Of a stretch of DNA of 64,000 bases, positions 17,222 to 26,644 are shown one piece after another; position 1 is the stretch's first letter; every line of letters begins with the position of its first letter. The DNA is taken from assembly GCF_000719475.1 (NCBI RefSeq), contig NZ_JOGO01000036.1, positions 1 through 64,000 on the forward strand. Direction: 5' to 3'. This DNA comes from Streptomyces sp. NRRL F-5630. GTDB lineage: Bacteria > Actinomycetota > Actinomycetes > Streptomycetales > Streptomycetaceae. A program made the position numbers and the translations under genes. The notes beneath the pieces were generated by a model. It was not told the DNA's origin, did no database searches, and saw only the letters and a list, made by a program, of their open reading frames with translations.

Positions 17222-17872
17222 GTGACTCACCCACTTGCAGATGTCCGCGCTCGCGGTGCCGTCAACGAACGGCTGAAAGCGCTCGGTGTACCTGCAAAGG
17301 CGTGCGCGTCATGTCTCGTGGTGAAGTCCTCAGAGCAGTTCGCGCCCTACGCGCGGACCAAGCTCGACGGTCGCCGTCCGTCCTGCCGACTGTGCCGAAG
17401 TGCCAGCCGGGCGGCCAGGGCTGAGAGTATCCGCCAGCAGAAGCGGGCACACCACGCCGCCAACCGCGACGAGATCAATGCGCACAGGCGAGATCGGTAC
17501 CCCGAGATTGCCGGGAGCGAGCGCGAGCGCAATCGACAGTGGGCTGCCAACAACCCCGACAGGGTCCGCGCTAAGGGGCACCGTCGCAGGGCAACCCTAG
17601 CGAGCGCCACCGTGGTGCACTTCAAACCGAGCGATGTCCGCGACGACTGGGCAGAGCATGATTTGTGGAACTGCTTCTTCTGCGCGGGACCGTTGACGGA
17701 CCTCGAAGAAGAGCACTTCTACCCCCTGACCCCGGCGCCTGGTGTGGTTCAAGGCATGCATTCCGTAGAGAACCTTGTCCCGGCATGCCAGAGCTGCAAT
17801 AGGGCGAAGGGGAACCGCGATCCGTGGGATTTTCTTTGGTCCCTCCTCGACGCCCGCAGCGGGCCGAGCTGA
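17222..17872 (+). CDS. HNH homing-type endonuclease with zinc finger
   Basis: The 216-residue GTG-started protein has an N-terminal zinc finger (CASCLVVKSS...CRLCRSA), a basic helical middle and a C-terminal HNH domain: CFFCAGPLTD, EEEHFYPLTP, NLVPACQSCNRAKGNRDPW. It is clearly paralogous to the gene at 42162, sharing layout and the final HNH block. Standing between a primase-like gene and the terminase, it looks like a free-standing homing nuclease. Confidence 0.8.
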   Translation: MTHPLADVRARGAVNERLKALGVPAKACASCLVVKSSEQFAPYARTKLDGRRPSCRLCRSASRAARAESIRQQKRAHHAANRDEINAHRRDRYPEIAGSERERNRQWAANNPDRVRAKGHRRRATLASATVVHFKPSDVRDDWAEHDLWNCFFCAGPLTDLEEEHFYPLTPAPGVVQGMHSVENLVPACQSCNRAKGNRDPWDFLWSLLDARSGPS

Positions 17873-17921
17873 CGGTCTAGCACGAGTAGCACTGCTGACC
17901 ACGACACCAGGAGGTGCCGCT

Positions 17922-18389
17922 ATGGCCGGACGAGGACCCGCCCCCAAGAACCCGGCGACGCGCCGCAGGCGCAACGCCACGGAACCTGAGACCGTGCTCG
18001 CCCCTGACGACGAACTCCGCGGCCCCGAGCTGCCGGAGGGAGTCCTCGGCGCGGACGAGAAGACCGGCGAGGTGTATGAGTGGCACCCCATGACGCAGCT
18101 CTGGTGGACCTCCTGGCGCACCTCCGCGCAGGCTGCGCTCTTCACTGACACGGACTGGCTTTTCCTCATTGACACCGCCCTCATGCACCACACCATGTGG
18201 GCGAAGGGCCGATGGGAGTTTGCCTCCGAAGTCCGCCTGCGCGCAGCCAAATTCGGCGCAACCCCCGAGGACAGGGCCCGCCTGAAGATCAAGGTGGACG
18301 ACCCGACGGCCTCCACCACCCGCGCACCTGCGCAGCGCCCCGACAACGTCTCGGACATCAACTCCCGGAGGGCCCGCCTCACCGGATAG
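17922..18389 (+). CDS. terS: Terminase small subunit
   Basis: The 155-residue protein begins MAGRGPAPKNPATRRRRNA, the basic N-terminus typical of small terminases of actinophages, and continues with helical segments (WWTSWRTSAQAALFTDTDWLFLIDTALMHHTMW) and a disordered C-terminus. ATG at 17922 has GGAGG upstream. It sits 18 bp before the large terminase. It would recognise the pac or cos site. Confidence 0.8.
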   Translation: MAGRGPAPKNPATRRRRNATEPETVLAPDDELRGPELPEGVLGADEKTGEVYEWHPMTQLWWTSWRTSAQAALFTDTDWLFLIDTALMHHTMWAKGRWEFASEVRLRAAKFGATPEDRARLKIKVDDPTASTTRAPAQRPDNVSDINSRRARLTG

Positions 18390-18407
18390 CCGCGGAGAGG
18401 GGGCGCC

Positions 18408-20117
18408 ATGCCGCGCGCAGTTGTACGCGCCCCCGGACACGACCGGAACCGCTCCCTCGGGTGGCTCGCGGTGGCGTGGATGGAGCACTTCGTGGTGCAC
18501 GGCCCCGGCGATGTCCAGGGCGAGCCCGTACGCCACGGCGACGAGTACACCGGGTTCGTGGTGGACTGCTACGCCGTCGATGAAGACGAGGGCAAGCTCC
18601 TCTACGACTCCGCCTTCTTCTCCCGCCCGAAGGGCTGCGACAAGAGCGGCCTTGGCGCTCGTATCGGCCTCTTCGAAGCCTTCGGCCCCGCTCGCTTCGA
18701 CCGGTGGGCCGAGGGTGGCGAGATCTACCGCGATCCCTGGGGCCTCGGCTTCGAGTACGTCTACGAGCCCGGGGAGCCGATGGGGCGCCCGGTCAAGGTG
18801 CCGTACCTCCGCATCATGGCGACGGAGGAGGGTCAGACGGGCAACGTCTTCGACACCATCCACTTCAACCTGACGGATGAGACGTCGCCGCTCTCTCAAG
18901 TGCCTAACACAGACGTCGGGTTGACGCGAATCATCCTGCCGGACGGCGGAGAGATCACACCATCCACTGCGTCTTCGTCCTCGAAGGATGGCGGCAAGGA
19001 GACATGGGTCTGCTTCGATGAGACCCATCTGTACAACACGCCCGAGCTGCGGCGCATGTATTCGACGGTCACCCGTAACCTGCGCAAGCGCAAGAGGGGC
19101 GCGCAGACGTGGTACCTCGAAACGACCACGATGTTCGCCCCCGGGCAAGACTCCGTCGCCGAGCGCACTTACGAGGAAGCGGGAGCGATCCGCGACGGCC
19201 GCAAGAAGCGCGGTCGGGCGAGGCTCCTGTACGACCACCGCTGGGGTGAGTGCAAGAACCTCAAGAACGAGGCTGAACTCCGCGCCGCCATCGTTGACGC
19301 CTACGGCGACGCGATGGAGTGGATGGACCTGGAGTCGCTGGTCGATGACTTCTACGACCTCCGCAACGACTCCGCCGACGGGAAGCGGTACTTCCTCAAC
19401 AGCCGCACCACCGCCTCTGACGCGTGGATGGAGGCCGACGCCTGGGCCCTCTGCCGACGCGAGGAGGAGCTACAGCCCGGCGACCTCGTCACCCTCGGCT
19501 TCGACGGATCGATTCGCGACGACGCAACTGCCCTGACGGCGTGTCGAGTTACCGACGGGCATCTCCAGCTCCTCGGATGCTGGGAGAAGCCCGAAGGTCC
19601 CGAGGGCGACGGCTGGCAGGTGGACCGCGAGGCGGTCGACGCCGCTGTGGCCCGCGCCTTCGACCGCTACGAGGTGTGCGGCTTCTACGCCGACCCCCCG
19701 CACTGGCAAGACTACGTGGACGCCTGGACGCGCGACCACGGAGACGATCTCAAGGTGAGAGCCACGCAGTCGCGCCCCTTGGAGTGGTGGACGAACCGAC
19801 CGACGGCGATGGAGTCGGCCCTCGATCGCTTCATGGAGGCCGTGGACGACAAGGCCCTGTCGCACGCCGAGACCCTGGACCCGGAGCACGAATCCGAGGC
19901 CCTGCGACGTGGTGCCACGCTCACCCGCCACGTGCTGAACGCTCGACGCCGCCCGATGGGTCGAAACCACCTCGGGATCGGCAAGGAACACCAGAAGAGC
20001 CCCAAGAAGATCGACGCCGCCATGAGCGCCGTACTCGCCTACGAGTGCCGTGCCGACGCCGTCGCACTCGGCATCACCAAGCGCAAGAAGCGCTCCCGCA
20101 AGCTCAACGCCTTCTAG
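18408..20117 (+). CDS. terL: Terminase large subunit
   Basis: The 569-residue protein has the two TerL domains. The ATPase has a degenerate Walker A SRPKGCDKS (residues 72-80) and Walker B WVCFDETH (Asp204-Glu205). The C-terminal RNase-H-like nuclease starts with LGFDGSIRDDATAL (Asp366), continues through FYADPPHWQDYVD and ends in KKIDAAMSAVLAYE. It packages DNA into the prohead and cuts the concatemer. Confidence 0.95.
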   Translation: MPRAVVRAPGHDRNRSLGWLAVAWMEHFVVHGPGDVQGEPVRHGDEYTGFVVDCYAVDEDEGKLLYDSAFFSRPKGCDKSGLGARIGLFEAFGPARFDRWAEGGEIYRDPWGLGFEYVYEPGEPMGRPVKVPYLRIMATEEGQTGNVFDTIHFNLTDETSPLSQVPNTDVGLTRIILPDGGEITPSTASSSSKDGGKETWVCFDETHLYNTPELRRMYSTVTRNLRKRKRGAQTWYLETTTMFAPGQDSVAERTYEEAGAIRDGRKKRGRARLLYDHRWGECKNLKNEAELRAAIVDAYGDAMEWMDLESLVDDFYDLRNDSADGKRYFLNSRTTASDAWMEADAWALCRREEELQPGDLVTLGFDGSIRDDATALTACRVTDGHLQLLGCWEKPEGPEGDGWQVDREAVDAAVARAFDRYEVCGFYADPPHWQDYVDAWTRDHGDDLKVRATQSRPLEWWTNRPTAMESALDRFMEAVDDKALSHAETLDPEHESEALRRGATLTRHVLNARRRPMGRNHLGIGKEHQKSPKKIDAAMSAVLAYECRADAVALGITKRKKRSRKLNAF

Positions 20118-20129
20118 GGAGGTCCGTGT

Positions 20130-21647
20130 ATGCCTGTCGCAGCCGACGAGGTGGGGTCTCCCGGGTGGTGGCTGAAGCGGTTGGGCAAGAAGCTCCTCGA
20201 TGAGCGCAACGACGCCCACGATGACGAAGGTGAAGTGACGCCAGGGCTCGACACCTTGAGGAAATACGCCGAGGGACGCGCACCGCTACCCACCCTGCCC
20301 GGCGTCGATCCGAAGGAGGTCGCCTCCTGGATGAAGGATGCGCGGACCAACTGGACCTCGCTCGTCCTTGACTCGCCTGTCGAGCGCTTGGGCGTAGACG
20401 GCTTCCGCTTCGGTGGTGCCGACGACCCGGACAGCAAGACCGCCGACGAGGACGCGAACCGCATCTGGCGCGAGAACGGGATGCGCGCGGACTCCGGCCT
20501 TGTGCACTACGGCGCCTTGTCCCAGCGGCGGGCCTTTGTCCTCGTTGAGAAGGGGGACGATGGTCGTCCCATTCTGACGCACGAAACTCCGCAGCAAGTA
20601 GCTGTAGAGCATGAGCCGGGCAACCATCGGCGTCTAGCGGCCGGCCTTAAGATGTGGCGGGACGACTGGACTGGCGGCACACGAGCGACTTTGTGGACCC
20701 CGAACCGAATCTACGGGTTCACATCGCGTCGCGAGAGCCCAGCCTTCGTCCTAAGCTCCGCAGCGTTGAATGAGTGGGACGCAGCAGCACTCCCGGGGGT
20801 TCGGGACTCGGATGTCGAAAACCTCCTCAAGCTGGTCCCCTTCGTTCCGTTCATCAACCGGCGCAACCGTCGACTGAGCGGATTCGCGGAGCACGAGGAC
20901 GTCATCAGCGTCCAGAACCGAATCAACCTATCGTTGATTATGCTCATCGCTGCCATGAAGTATGGCGCCTTCCGACAGCGTTGGGCCGCGGGCCTGGAGG
21001 TGGACGAGGACCCGGTAACGGGCGCCAAGATCCAGCCCTTCACGCTCGACATCAAGAAGCTGTGGACGACCGAGGACCCCGAGGTGAAGTTCGGCGAGTT
21101 CGCCGCCACTGATCTGGTCCCCTACGTGCGCGCCGTCGAAGCCGCCGTGCAAGACCTCGCCGCCATCAGCCGGACACCGCCTCACTACCTGATCGGTGCC
21201 GTGGTGAATGTGAGCGGCGACGCCCTGAAAGCGGCGGAGACTGGTCTCGTAGCCAAGGTGAAGGACCGCCAAGCCAGCTTCGGCGAGTCCTGGGAAAACG
21301 TCATGCGCCTCGCCTTTCGCGTCCTCGGCGACGAGGAGAAGGCGAGCGCGTACGACCTCTCTACCATCTGGCGCGACCCCGAGTCCCGCACGGTATCCGA
21401 ACTCGCCGACGCAGCCGTGAAGAAGGCTTCGGCTGGTGTCCCGTGGCGTCAGCGCATGGAGGACATGGGCTACACCCCGCAGCAGATCTCCCGCATGGAG
21501 ATCGATCGCGCGGCCGACGCCCTGAACGCCGCTCCGACGGAGGACCTGCAGCCCGCATCCCTCCAGGCCGCCCGGGACGCCCGCCAGCAGCGGGACCCGC
21601 GTACCGTGATCGGACGGAGCACGGATGACCTCCCCGACGCCGCTTGA
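20130..21647 (+). CDS. Portal protein (SPP1 gp6-like)
   Basis: The 505-residue product matches the SPP1 gp6/HK97-like portal family: LDSPVERLGVDGFRF early, a central PFINRRNRRLSGFAEHEDVI, then helical clip/stem segments (LIMLIAAMKYGAFRQRWAAG) and DLAAISRTPPHYLIGAVVNVSGDALKAAE, a hallmark of portals. It forms the dodecameric DNA entry ring. Its 3' end overlaps the next gene by 23 bp. Confidence 0.92.
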   Translation: MPVAADEVGSPGWWLKRLGKKLLDERNDAHDDEGEVTPGLDTLRKYAEGRAPLPTLPGVDPKEVASWMKDARTNWTSLVLDSPVERLGVDGFRFGGADDPDSKTADEDANRIWRENGMRADSGLVHYGALSQRRAFVLVEKGDDGRPILTHETPQQVAVEHEPGNHRRLAAGLKMWRDDWTGGTRATLWTPNRIYGFTSRRESPAFVLSSAALNEWDAAALPGVRDSDVENLLKLVPFVPFINRRNRRLSGFAEHEDVISVQNRINLSLIMLIAAMKYGAFRQRWAAGLEVDEDPVTGAKIQPFTLDIKKLWTTEDPEVKFGEFAATDLVPYVRAVEAAVQDLAAISRTPPHYLIGAVVNVSGDALKAAETGLVAKVKDRQASFGESWENVMRLAFRVLGDEEKASAYDLSTIWRDPESRTVSELADAAVKKASAGVPWRQRMEDMGYTPQQISRMEIDRAADALNAAPTEDLQPASLQAARDARQQRDPRTVIGRSTDDLPDAA

Positions 21648-22437
21648 CGCGCGGTACGGAGCCGCTGTGCGAGGCGTATGGACACCCGTCCTCGGGCGGG
21701 TGGGCCGTCTGTGGTCCGGCCTCGGCGCATACCGCGACGCTGACGTGACGCGCTTCCAGCGCCAGGCCCTCCCGCAGATCTTCGCGGGCGAGCGGCAGGT
21801 GGCCACGCTCACGGCGAGCTACCTGGAACAGCTCTACAAGGAGGTAGACGACCGCGCGCGACGGATCGCCCTCGACACTGACACGGTGACGGGGGAGGCT
21901 CTGCGCGGCGTCGACCCTCGCGAGGTGTATGAGCGTCCGTTCAAAGAGGTGTGGACGGCGCTCAGCAAGGACGAGCCGGTTGACGTCGCCGTTGACCGCG
22001 GAGCGCACCGCCTCGAAACGCTGGTGAAAACAGACCTTCAGCTCGCCCGAACGCACACCGTACGGGTGGTGGCGGAGAACATGCCCCGCTTCGAGTACAC
22101 CACTCGCGTCCTCCAGGGCGAATACGACTGCGCCCTCTGCATCGTCGCCTCGACGCAGAGATACCGGAAGAAAGACCTCGCTCCGATCCACCCCGGCTGC
22201 GACTGCACCGTCAAGCTCGTCACCGCTGCCGAAGACCCTGGTCAGGTCGTGGACGAAGCGAAGCTGGAACAGATCCACGACGCCGTCCGCGCCGCACTCG
22301 GCCAGGCGGACGCCGGAGGCCGCGCGGTGGATTACCGCAAGATCCTCGTGACCAACGACCACGGCGAAATCGGCCCGATCTTGGGCTTCGCCGGCCAGAA
22401 CTTCACGGACCGGACTGACCTCCGAATCCCGAAGTAA
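21625..22437 (+). CDS. MuF-like minor head protein
   Basis: The 270-residue protein begins inside the portal gene. Its N-terminal half is helical; the C-terminal half has the MuF/phage head morphogenesis signature: YDCALCIVASTQRY, then IHPGCDCTVKLV with paired Cys and His residues. MuF proteins sit near the portal and may carry C-terminal enzymatic extensions; none is apparent here. Confidence 0.8.
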   Translation: MTSPTPLDARYGAAVRGVWTPVLGRVGRLWSGLGAYRDADVTRFQRQALPQIFAGERQVATLTASYLEQLYKEVDDRARRIALDTDTVTGEALRGVDPREVYERPFKEVWTALSKDEPVDVAVDRGAHRLETLVKTDLQLARTHTVRVVAENMPRFEYTTRVLQGEYDCALCIVASTQRYRKKDLAPIHPGCDCTVKLVTAAEDPGQVVDEAKLEQIHDAVRAALGQADAGGRAVDYRKILVTNDHGEIGPILGFAGQNFTDRTDLRIPK

Positions 22438-22491
22438 CCTCCGCCCGCCATGGGTAACACTTCCGACTATCCCGACAGGGGAGACCTCGTC

Positions 22492-23118
22492 ATGCCTCGA
22501 CGCACTCTCGCGCGACACCGCCACCTTCTGACCTTCTCCGCACAGCCCTGGCACCTCTTCGAGGACGACCCGGGCGCCGGAAGTGGTGGCGGAGGCGGTG
22601 TCCAGCTCAACGAGCACGGATACCCGGACAACACTCCGACCGCCGAGATGTCCGCCGAACACCAGGCGGCGTACTGGAAGCACCACGCGCGCAAGCACGA
22701 GCAGCGCGCCAACGCCGCCCCCGACGCCGCCGAGCTGGAGCGTCTGCGCGCCGCCGATGAGGAGCTGAAGACCCGCAAGGCGGCGGAACTCTCCGACGTC
22801 GAGCGCGCGCAGGCCGAGAAGGACGCCGCCGAAACCGCCCGACAGACCGCCGAGCGCGAGCGTGACGAGGCCCGAGCCGAGGCCCTGCGCATCACCGTGG
22901 CGGCGGATAAGGGCCTCACTCCCGCCCAGGCCGCACGACTCCGAGGCACCACCAAGGAGGAGCTGGAGGCCGATGCGGACGCCTTGAAGGCGCTCTTCGG
23001 CACCACCACTCCGGCGCCCTCTCCCCGCTCCGGCGGCCCGCAGGGCGGCGACGTCGGGGGCACCACCACCGTCACCGCTGGCGCCGACCGGTATCGGCAG
23101 AAGTACGGCAAGCACTGA
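22492..23118 (+). CDS. Scaffolding protein
   Basis: The 208-residue protein is a long, charged, Ala/Glu-rich coiled coil (LERLRAADEELKTRKAAELS and ERERDEARAEALRI) with a Gly-rich N-terminal stretch and a short basic tail, as expected for a capsid scaffold located just before decoration and capsid genes. ATG at 22492 has GGGGAG upstream; an ATG at 22450 has no ribosome site. Confidence 0.85.
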   Translation: MPRRTLARHRHLLTFSAQPWHLFEDDPGAGSGGGGGVQLNEHGYPDNTPTAEMSAEHQAAYWKHHARKHEQRANAAPDAAELERLRAADEELKTRKAAELSDVERAQAEKDAAETARQTAERERDEARAEALRITVAADKGLTPAQAARLRGTTKEELEADADALKALFGTTTPAPSPRSGGPQGGDVGGTTTVTAGADRYRQKYGKH

Positions 23119-23140
23119 CCACCACCTCGTAGGAGGAAAC

Positions 23141-23536
23141 ATGGACCTCAGCCTGAAGGTTGAGTCTTTCTCGCAGGACCGTCGTGACTGGCTGGGGTCT
23201 GCTCACGGCACCGACGCCCCGGTCTCCGTGACGCTCGACGTCGCGAAGTTCACCAAGGCGACGCACTACCCGGACGGCTACCTCAAGAGCGGCATCCCGC
23301 TCGGCAAGGTGACCGCCTCCGGGCTCTACGGCCCGTACGACGGCGCCGCCAGCGACGGCCGACAGACGGCCGTGGGCTTCCTCTTCACCGCCCAGGACGT
23401 GGACGCGCGACGGGTCGCCTCGACCAAGGTCGTCGGCTCCATGCTCATCCACTGCTTCATCCGCGAGGCGAAGCTCCCCGTCACCATCGACGCCGACGGC
23501 AAGGCGGACGTCGCCGGCCGCATCATCTTCGTCTGA
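23141..23536 (+). CDS. Head decoration protein
   Basis: The 131-residue beta-rich product resembles lambda gpD-type decoration proteins: Pro/Gly-containing strands followed by VGFLFTAQDVDARR and KVVGSMLIHCF. It lies between scaffold and capsid, the usual place. GGAGGA precedes ATG 23141. It would stabilise the capsid lattice. Confidence 0.8.
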   Translation: MDLSLKVESFSQDRRDWLGSAHGTDAPVSVTLDVAKFTKATHYPDGYLKSGIPLGKVTASGLYGPYDGAASDGRQTAVGFLFTAQDVDARRVASTKVVGSMLIHCFIREAKLPVTIDADGKADVAGRIIFV

Positions 23537-23549
23537 GAGGTACTGACAC

Positions 23550-24590
23550 ATGCAGCTCACCACCGAGTACGCCTCTCCGGCGGAGCTGACGGGGTACGCC
23601 CGTGCCGCGCTCCGGGACCGGGAGGAGAACGCGCTCAGCCTGAACCGTTGGCTCCCGAACGCCACGATCAACGACCTCACCTACCGCTTCAACCGGGGCG
23701 GCGGTGGCCTCATCGAGGCGGCCGTCTACCGCGCGTACGACGCCGAGTCGGACATCGGCTCGCGGGCCGGCGCTGCGCGGGTGAGCGGCGAACTGCCGCC
23801 CATTTCGCGCAAGATGCCGGTTGGCGAATATGAGCAGATCCGCATGCGGAACGTCGACACGCAGGCGGCGGAACTCCGTGACGCGATGGAGTCCGACGCC
23901 GAGAAGCTGGTCAACGCCATCGCCGCCCGTGTGGAGCTGGCGCGCGGTGACGCGATCTTCAACGGCTCCGTGACCATCAACGAGAACAACGTCTCTGCGG
24001 GCGTCGACTTCGGCCGCAAGGCCGGGCACAGCGTCACGGCGGGTGTCTCGTGGAACCATAAGGACGGCGACGACGACTATGACGCCCCGGTGTACGACCA
24101 GCTCATGTCCTGGCTCGATGTGTACACGGACACCAACGGGGAGCTTCCGGCCGTCACGCTGATGTCGCGGAAGATCTACAATCTTCTGCGCCGGAACAAG
24201 CAGCTCCGAGAGCTTGCCTTCTCCGGCGCCTCGACGGCCCCGCCCGTGCTCACCCGTGATGGGCTGAACACGGTTCTCGGTGACTTCGACATCCCGCCCG
24301 TCGAGATCTACGACGCGAAGGTGTCGGTCGGCGGCACCGCTACCCGCGTGACGCCCGAGGACAAGATCGCATTCCTCCCGGCCCAGGGTGACGCCCTCGG
24401 GAAGACGCTGTGGGGCGTCCCGGTGGAGGCCAACGACCCTCGGTACGGGCTCCAGGGCGACGGTGCCGGCGTGGCGGTCGGCGGCTACAAGTCGGAGGAC
24501 CCGCAGACCCTGTGGACCCGTGCGACGTCCATTGTCCTCCCCGTCGTCGGCGCCCCCGACCTCACTCTCGTCGCGGACGTGATCGCGTGA
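23550..24590 (+). CDS. Major capsid protein
   Basis: The 346-residue protein fits the HK97-fold capsid family of the GpE type: N-terminal arm with LSLNRWLPNATINDLTYRF, the long spine helix with LRDAMESDAEKLVNAIAARVE, and the A-domain end VPVEANDPRYGLQG...IVLPVVGAPDLTLVADVIA. No separate protease gene is visible upstream. Very well placed after scaffold and decoration genes. Confidence 0.92.
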   Translation: MQLTTEYASPAELTGYARAALRDREENALSLNRWLPNATINDLTYRFNRGGGGLIEAAVYRAYDAESDIGSRAGAARVSGELPPISRKMPVGEYEQIRMRNVDTQAAELRDAMESDAEKLVNAIAARVELARGDAIFNGSVTINENNVSAGVDFGRKAGHSVTAGVSWNHKDGDDDYDAPVYDQLMSWLDVYTDTNGELPAVTLMSRKIYNLLRRNKQLRELAFSGASTAPPVLTRDGLNTVLGDFDIPPVEIYDAKVSVGGTATRVTPEDKIAFLPAQGDALGKTLWGVPVEANDPRYGLQGDGAGVAVGGYKSEDPQTLWTRATSIVLPVVGAPDLTLVADVIA

Positions 24591-24838
24591 GTGATTCGCG
24601 CTGGGTCCGCATTAAGGACGCCAACACAGACCCGGAACGACGCACTGTCGACTTCAAGGATCTGTCGACAGTGACGGCGATCACCATTCGGCAGATCCCA
24701 GCGAACACAGGCATCGCACCCGGGTTCTACGTCGAGTTTGAGGGTGTTCGCACCCTCGGACCGTACCCGACATACGACGCCGCTGAAGATCTCGTGGCGG
24801 CGCTCATCGCCCCATACTTCCCGGATCTTCCCGCCTGA
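24587..24838 (+). CDS. Small phage protein after capsid
   Basis: GTG at 24587 overlaps the capsid stop by 4 bases (GTGA). The 83-residue product starts SDSRWVRIKDANTDP and is beta-rich. I recognise no domain; by position it is a head or head-tail accessory. Confidence 0.55.
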   Translation: MSDSRWVRIKDANTDPERRTVDFKDLSTVTAITIRQIPANTGIAPGFYVEFEGVRTLGPYPTYDAAEDLVAALIAPYFPDLPA

Positions 24839-24849
24839 GAGGGGTGCCC

Positions 24850-25059
24850 GTGGCCAGACTAAAGTCCTTCGTCCACGTGACGGACGCCCACGGCGAGGCC
24901 CACGTGTTCGGCCCCGCTGACGACGTCCCGGCGTGGGCACAGGCCCTCATCACGAACCCGAAGGCGTGGGCCGAGGCGCCCGAGCCGGAGGCACCTGCCC
25001 CCTCTGGCGCTCCTCGCCCGGCCGCCAAGCGCGCGGCTCCGCGGAGGAAGGCATCCTGA
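24850..25059 (+). CDS. Small head-associated protein with basic Ala/Pro tail
   Basis: The 69-residue product starts ARLKSFVHVTDAHGEAHVFGP and ends in an Ala/Pro/Arg/Lys-rich tail. Such short proteins occur between capsid and connector in many actinophages. GTG at 24850 is preferred over GTG 24844 because AGAGGGG lies 6 nt upstream. The stop overlaps the next ATG by one base. Confidence 0.6.
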   Translation: MARLKSFVHVTDAHGEAHVFGPADDVPAWAQALITNPKAWAEAPEPEAPAPSGAPRPAAKRAAPRRKAS

Positions 25060-25502
25060 TGACCTTCTTCGCCCAGGCGGAACTAGAGGCCATGCTCGGG
25101 CGACAGGTCACCACTCCGCAGTACGAGCTAGCCCACGAGACCGCCCTTGACGTCATCCGCGTGGAAGTGGGCCCTCGGCTCACCGACCCCCCGCAGGACG
25201 GCGTACGGACGATCGCCCTCGCCCTCGCCGCGCGGGTCCTCACCAACCCGGGCGGCGTGCGGAGCGAGCAGGCGGGCGGATTCCTCGTCACCTATGCGGA
25301 CGCGCAGACCGGTGCGGGCCTCTCCAGGGACGAGCGGCGCCGCCTTCGCCGTGCGGTGGGACTGCCGTCTAGCGCGTCGTCTCTGGACATCGCCCCCGCA
25401 GAACAGGCGTCCCGGCCGCCGACACCGTGGCGGGCGCCCTCGGGTGACGCAACCCCACCGGACACCACAACGCCGGTGTCGCTTCTCTGGCAGGCACTAT
25501 GA
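25059..25502 (+). CDS. Head-tail connector protein
   Basis: The 147-residue product has the helical opening AELEAMLGRQV...ALDVIRVEVG and ARVLTNPGGVRSEQAGGFLVTYA typical of the gp15/gp6-like adaptor ring of siphophages. It is translationally coupled to both neighbours through 1- and 4-base overlaps. Confidence 0.75.
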   Translation: MTFFAQAELEAMLGRQVTTPQYELAHETALDVIRVEVGPRLTDPPQDGVRTIALALAARVLTNPGGVRSEQAGGFLVTYADAQTGAGLSRDERRRLRRAVGLPSSASSLDIAPAEQASRPPTPWRAPSGDATPPDTTTPVSLLWQAL

Positions 25503-25852
25503 GCCTCCTCGCCCAGCTCATGTCCGAGACGTGGTACATCGAGCGTCCCGGGGAAATGGTGCGCGACTCCACGGGGTCGTACGTCCCCGGGCCGCCTGTT
25601 CGCATCCCCGTCGAGCGGTGCGCCGTGGCCACCCCGTACGGCGTCACCGTCGGATCGTCCTCCGAGCAGAACGAGGGGCAGTCGACGGTGACCACCCGGC
25701 GCGTGCTCTTCGCGCCCATCGGAACGGACGTGCGCCCAGCCGACCACATCGTTCGCGGGGACGAGCGGTACGAGGTGGTGGGTCGCCCTGTGGTGCTCCC
25801 GCTGACGTCCCTTGCCCATGTAGAGGCGCAGCTTCAGGAGGTGACGGGGTGA
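25499..25852 (+). CDS. Head-tail connector/stopper protein
   Basis: The 117-residue beta-rich protein (DSTGSYVPGPPVRIPVERCAV, then HIVRGDERYEVVGRPVVL) has the layout of the SPP1 gp16-like stopper that closes the capsid after packaging. ATGA overlap with the preceding gene. Confidence 0.7.
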   Translation: MSLLAQLMSETWYIERPGEMVRDSTGSYVPGPPVRIPVERCAVATPYGVTVGSSSEQNEGQSTVTTRRVLFAPIGTDVRPADHIVRGDERYEVVGRPVVLPLTSLAHVEAQLQEVTG

Positions 25853-26211
25853 CCCAGTTCCGCAGCACGTACACCGGTAACTTCCGGGGCATGGGCCGCC
25901 TCCTCCAGCGCCCCGCTGTGCAGCTTGCCTGTCGCAAGGTGGCGGTGAAGATGCAGGCGACAGCGGAGGCGATGAGCCCCGTCGGGAACCCGACCAACGA
26001 TCACCACTCGGGGAAGTACCGGTCGTCCTTCGTGGTGGTGCCCATCGAGAAGAACGTCCCTTTCCGCGGGCGGCCTCACCTCCGCGCGGGAGCGCGCCTG
26101 ATGAATACGGCCCCTCACTCCCGGCACGTCGAGTACGGCAACGGCGAGACACCCCGGTATGCGGTCCTCTCGAAGACCATCGACGCCTTCAAGGCGGCGC
26201 ACCATGGCTGA
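25849..26211 (+). CDS. HK97 gp10-like tail-completion protein
   Basis: The 120-residue GTG-started product has HSGKYRSSFVV and TAPHSRHVEYGNGE, close to the HK97 gp10/minor tail completion family in which a conserved YGT or YGN turn follows the final strand. It overlaps both neighbours. Confidence 0.75.
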   Translation: MTQFRSTYTGNFRGMGRLLQRPAVQLACRKVAVKMQATAEAMSPVGNPTNDHHSGKYRSSFVVVPIEKNVPFRGRPHLRAGARLMNTAPHSRHVEYGNGETPRYAVLSKTIDAFKAAHHG

Positions 26212-26572
26212 CGTGGAGGCGATCCTCGCGCCGTGGATCGAGGCCCGATTCCCCGTGACCGCCGGCTCCGAGACGCCTCCTGACCTGGAGAAACGCCTTC
26301 CCTTCGTACGCGTCGAGCGCATCGGCGGAAGTGACGAGCGGTTCACTCAACGCCCCCGGGTTGCTGTCGACGTCTTCACCACCACGGCCGACGAGGGACG
26401 ACACCTCTCCGGTGACATCCGGGACGCACTCCTCCTCCTCCTCTCCGGCCCGGTCGGTGGGGGAGTGGTGCAGAGCATCCGGTGTGACTCCGGCCCCTCC
26501 GCGCAGCCGTGGGCGGGCGACACCGTCCGGCGCCGTGGTGCCACCTACACCGTGACTCTCCGGGCCACCTGA
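26204..26572 (+). CDS. Tail terminator protein
   Basis: The 122-residue product begins with an acidic helix (MADVEAILAPWIEARFP) and continues with the family pattern LPFVRVERIGGSDE...PRVAVDVFTTTADEG, which fits lambda gpU/SPP1 gp17-like tail terminators. It ends just before the major tail protein. Confidence 0.75.
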   Translation: MADVEAILAPWIEARFPVTAGSETPPDLEKRLPFVRVERIGGSDERFTQRPRVAVDVFTTTADEGRHLSGDIRDALLLLLSGPVGGGVVQSIRCDSGPSAQPWAGDTVRRRGATYTVTLRAT

Positions 26573-26644
26573 CCACCTGACCACCTGACTTTCAGACCCG
26601 CCGCCGACGAGGTGCGCGGGTCTTCACCATGCCCAGGAGGGCAC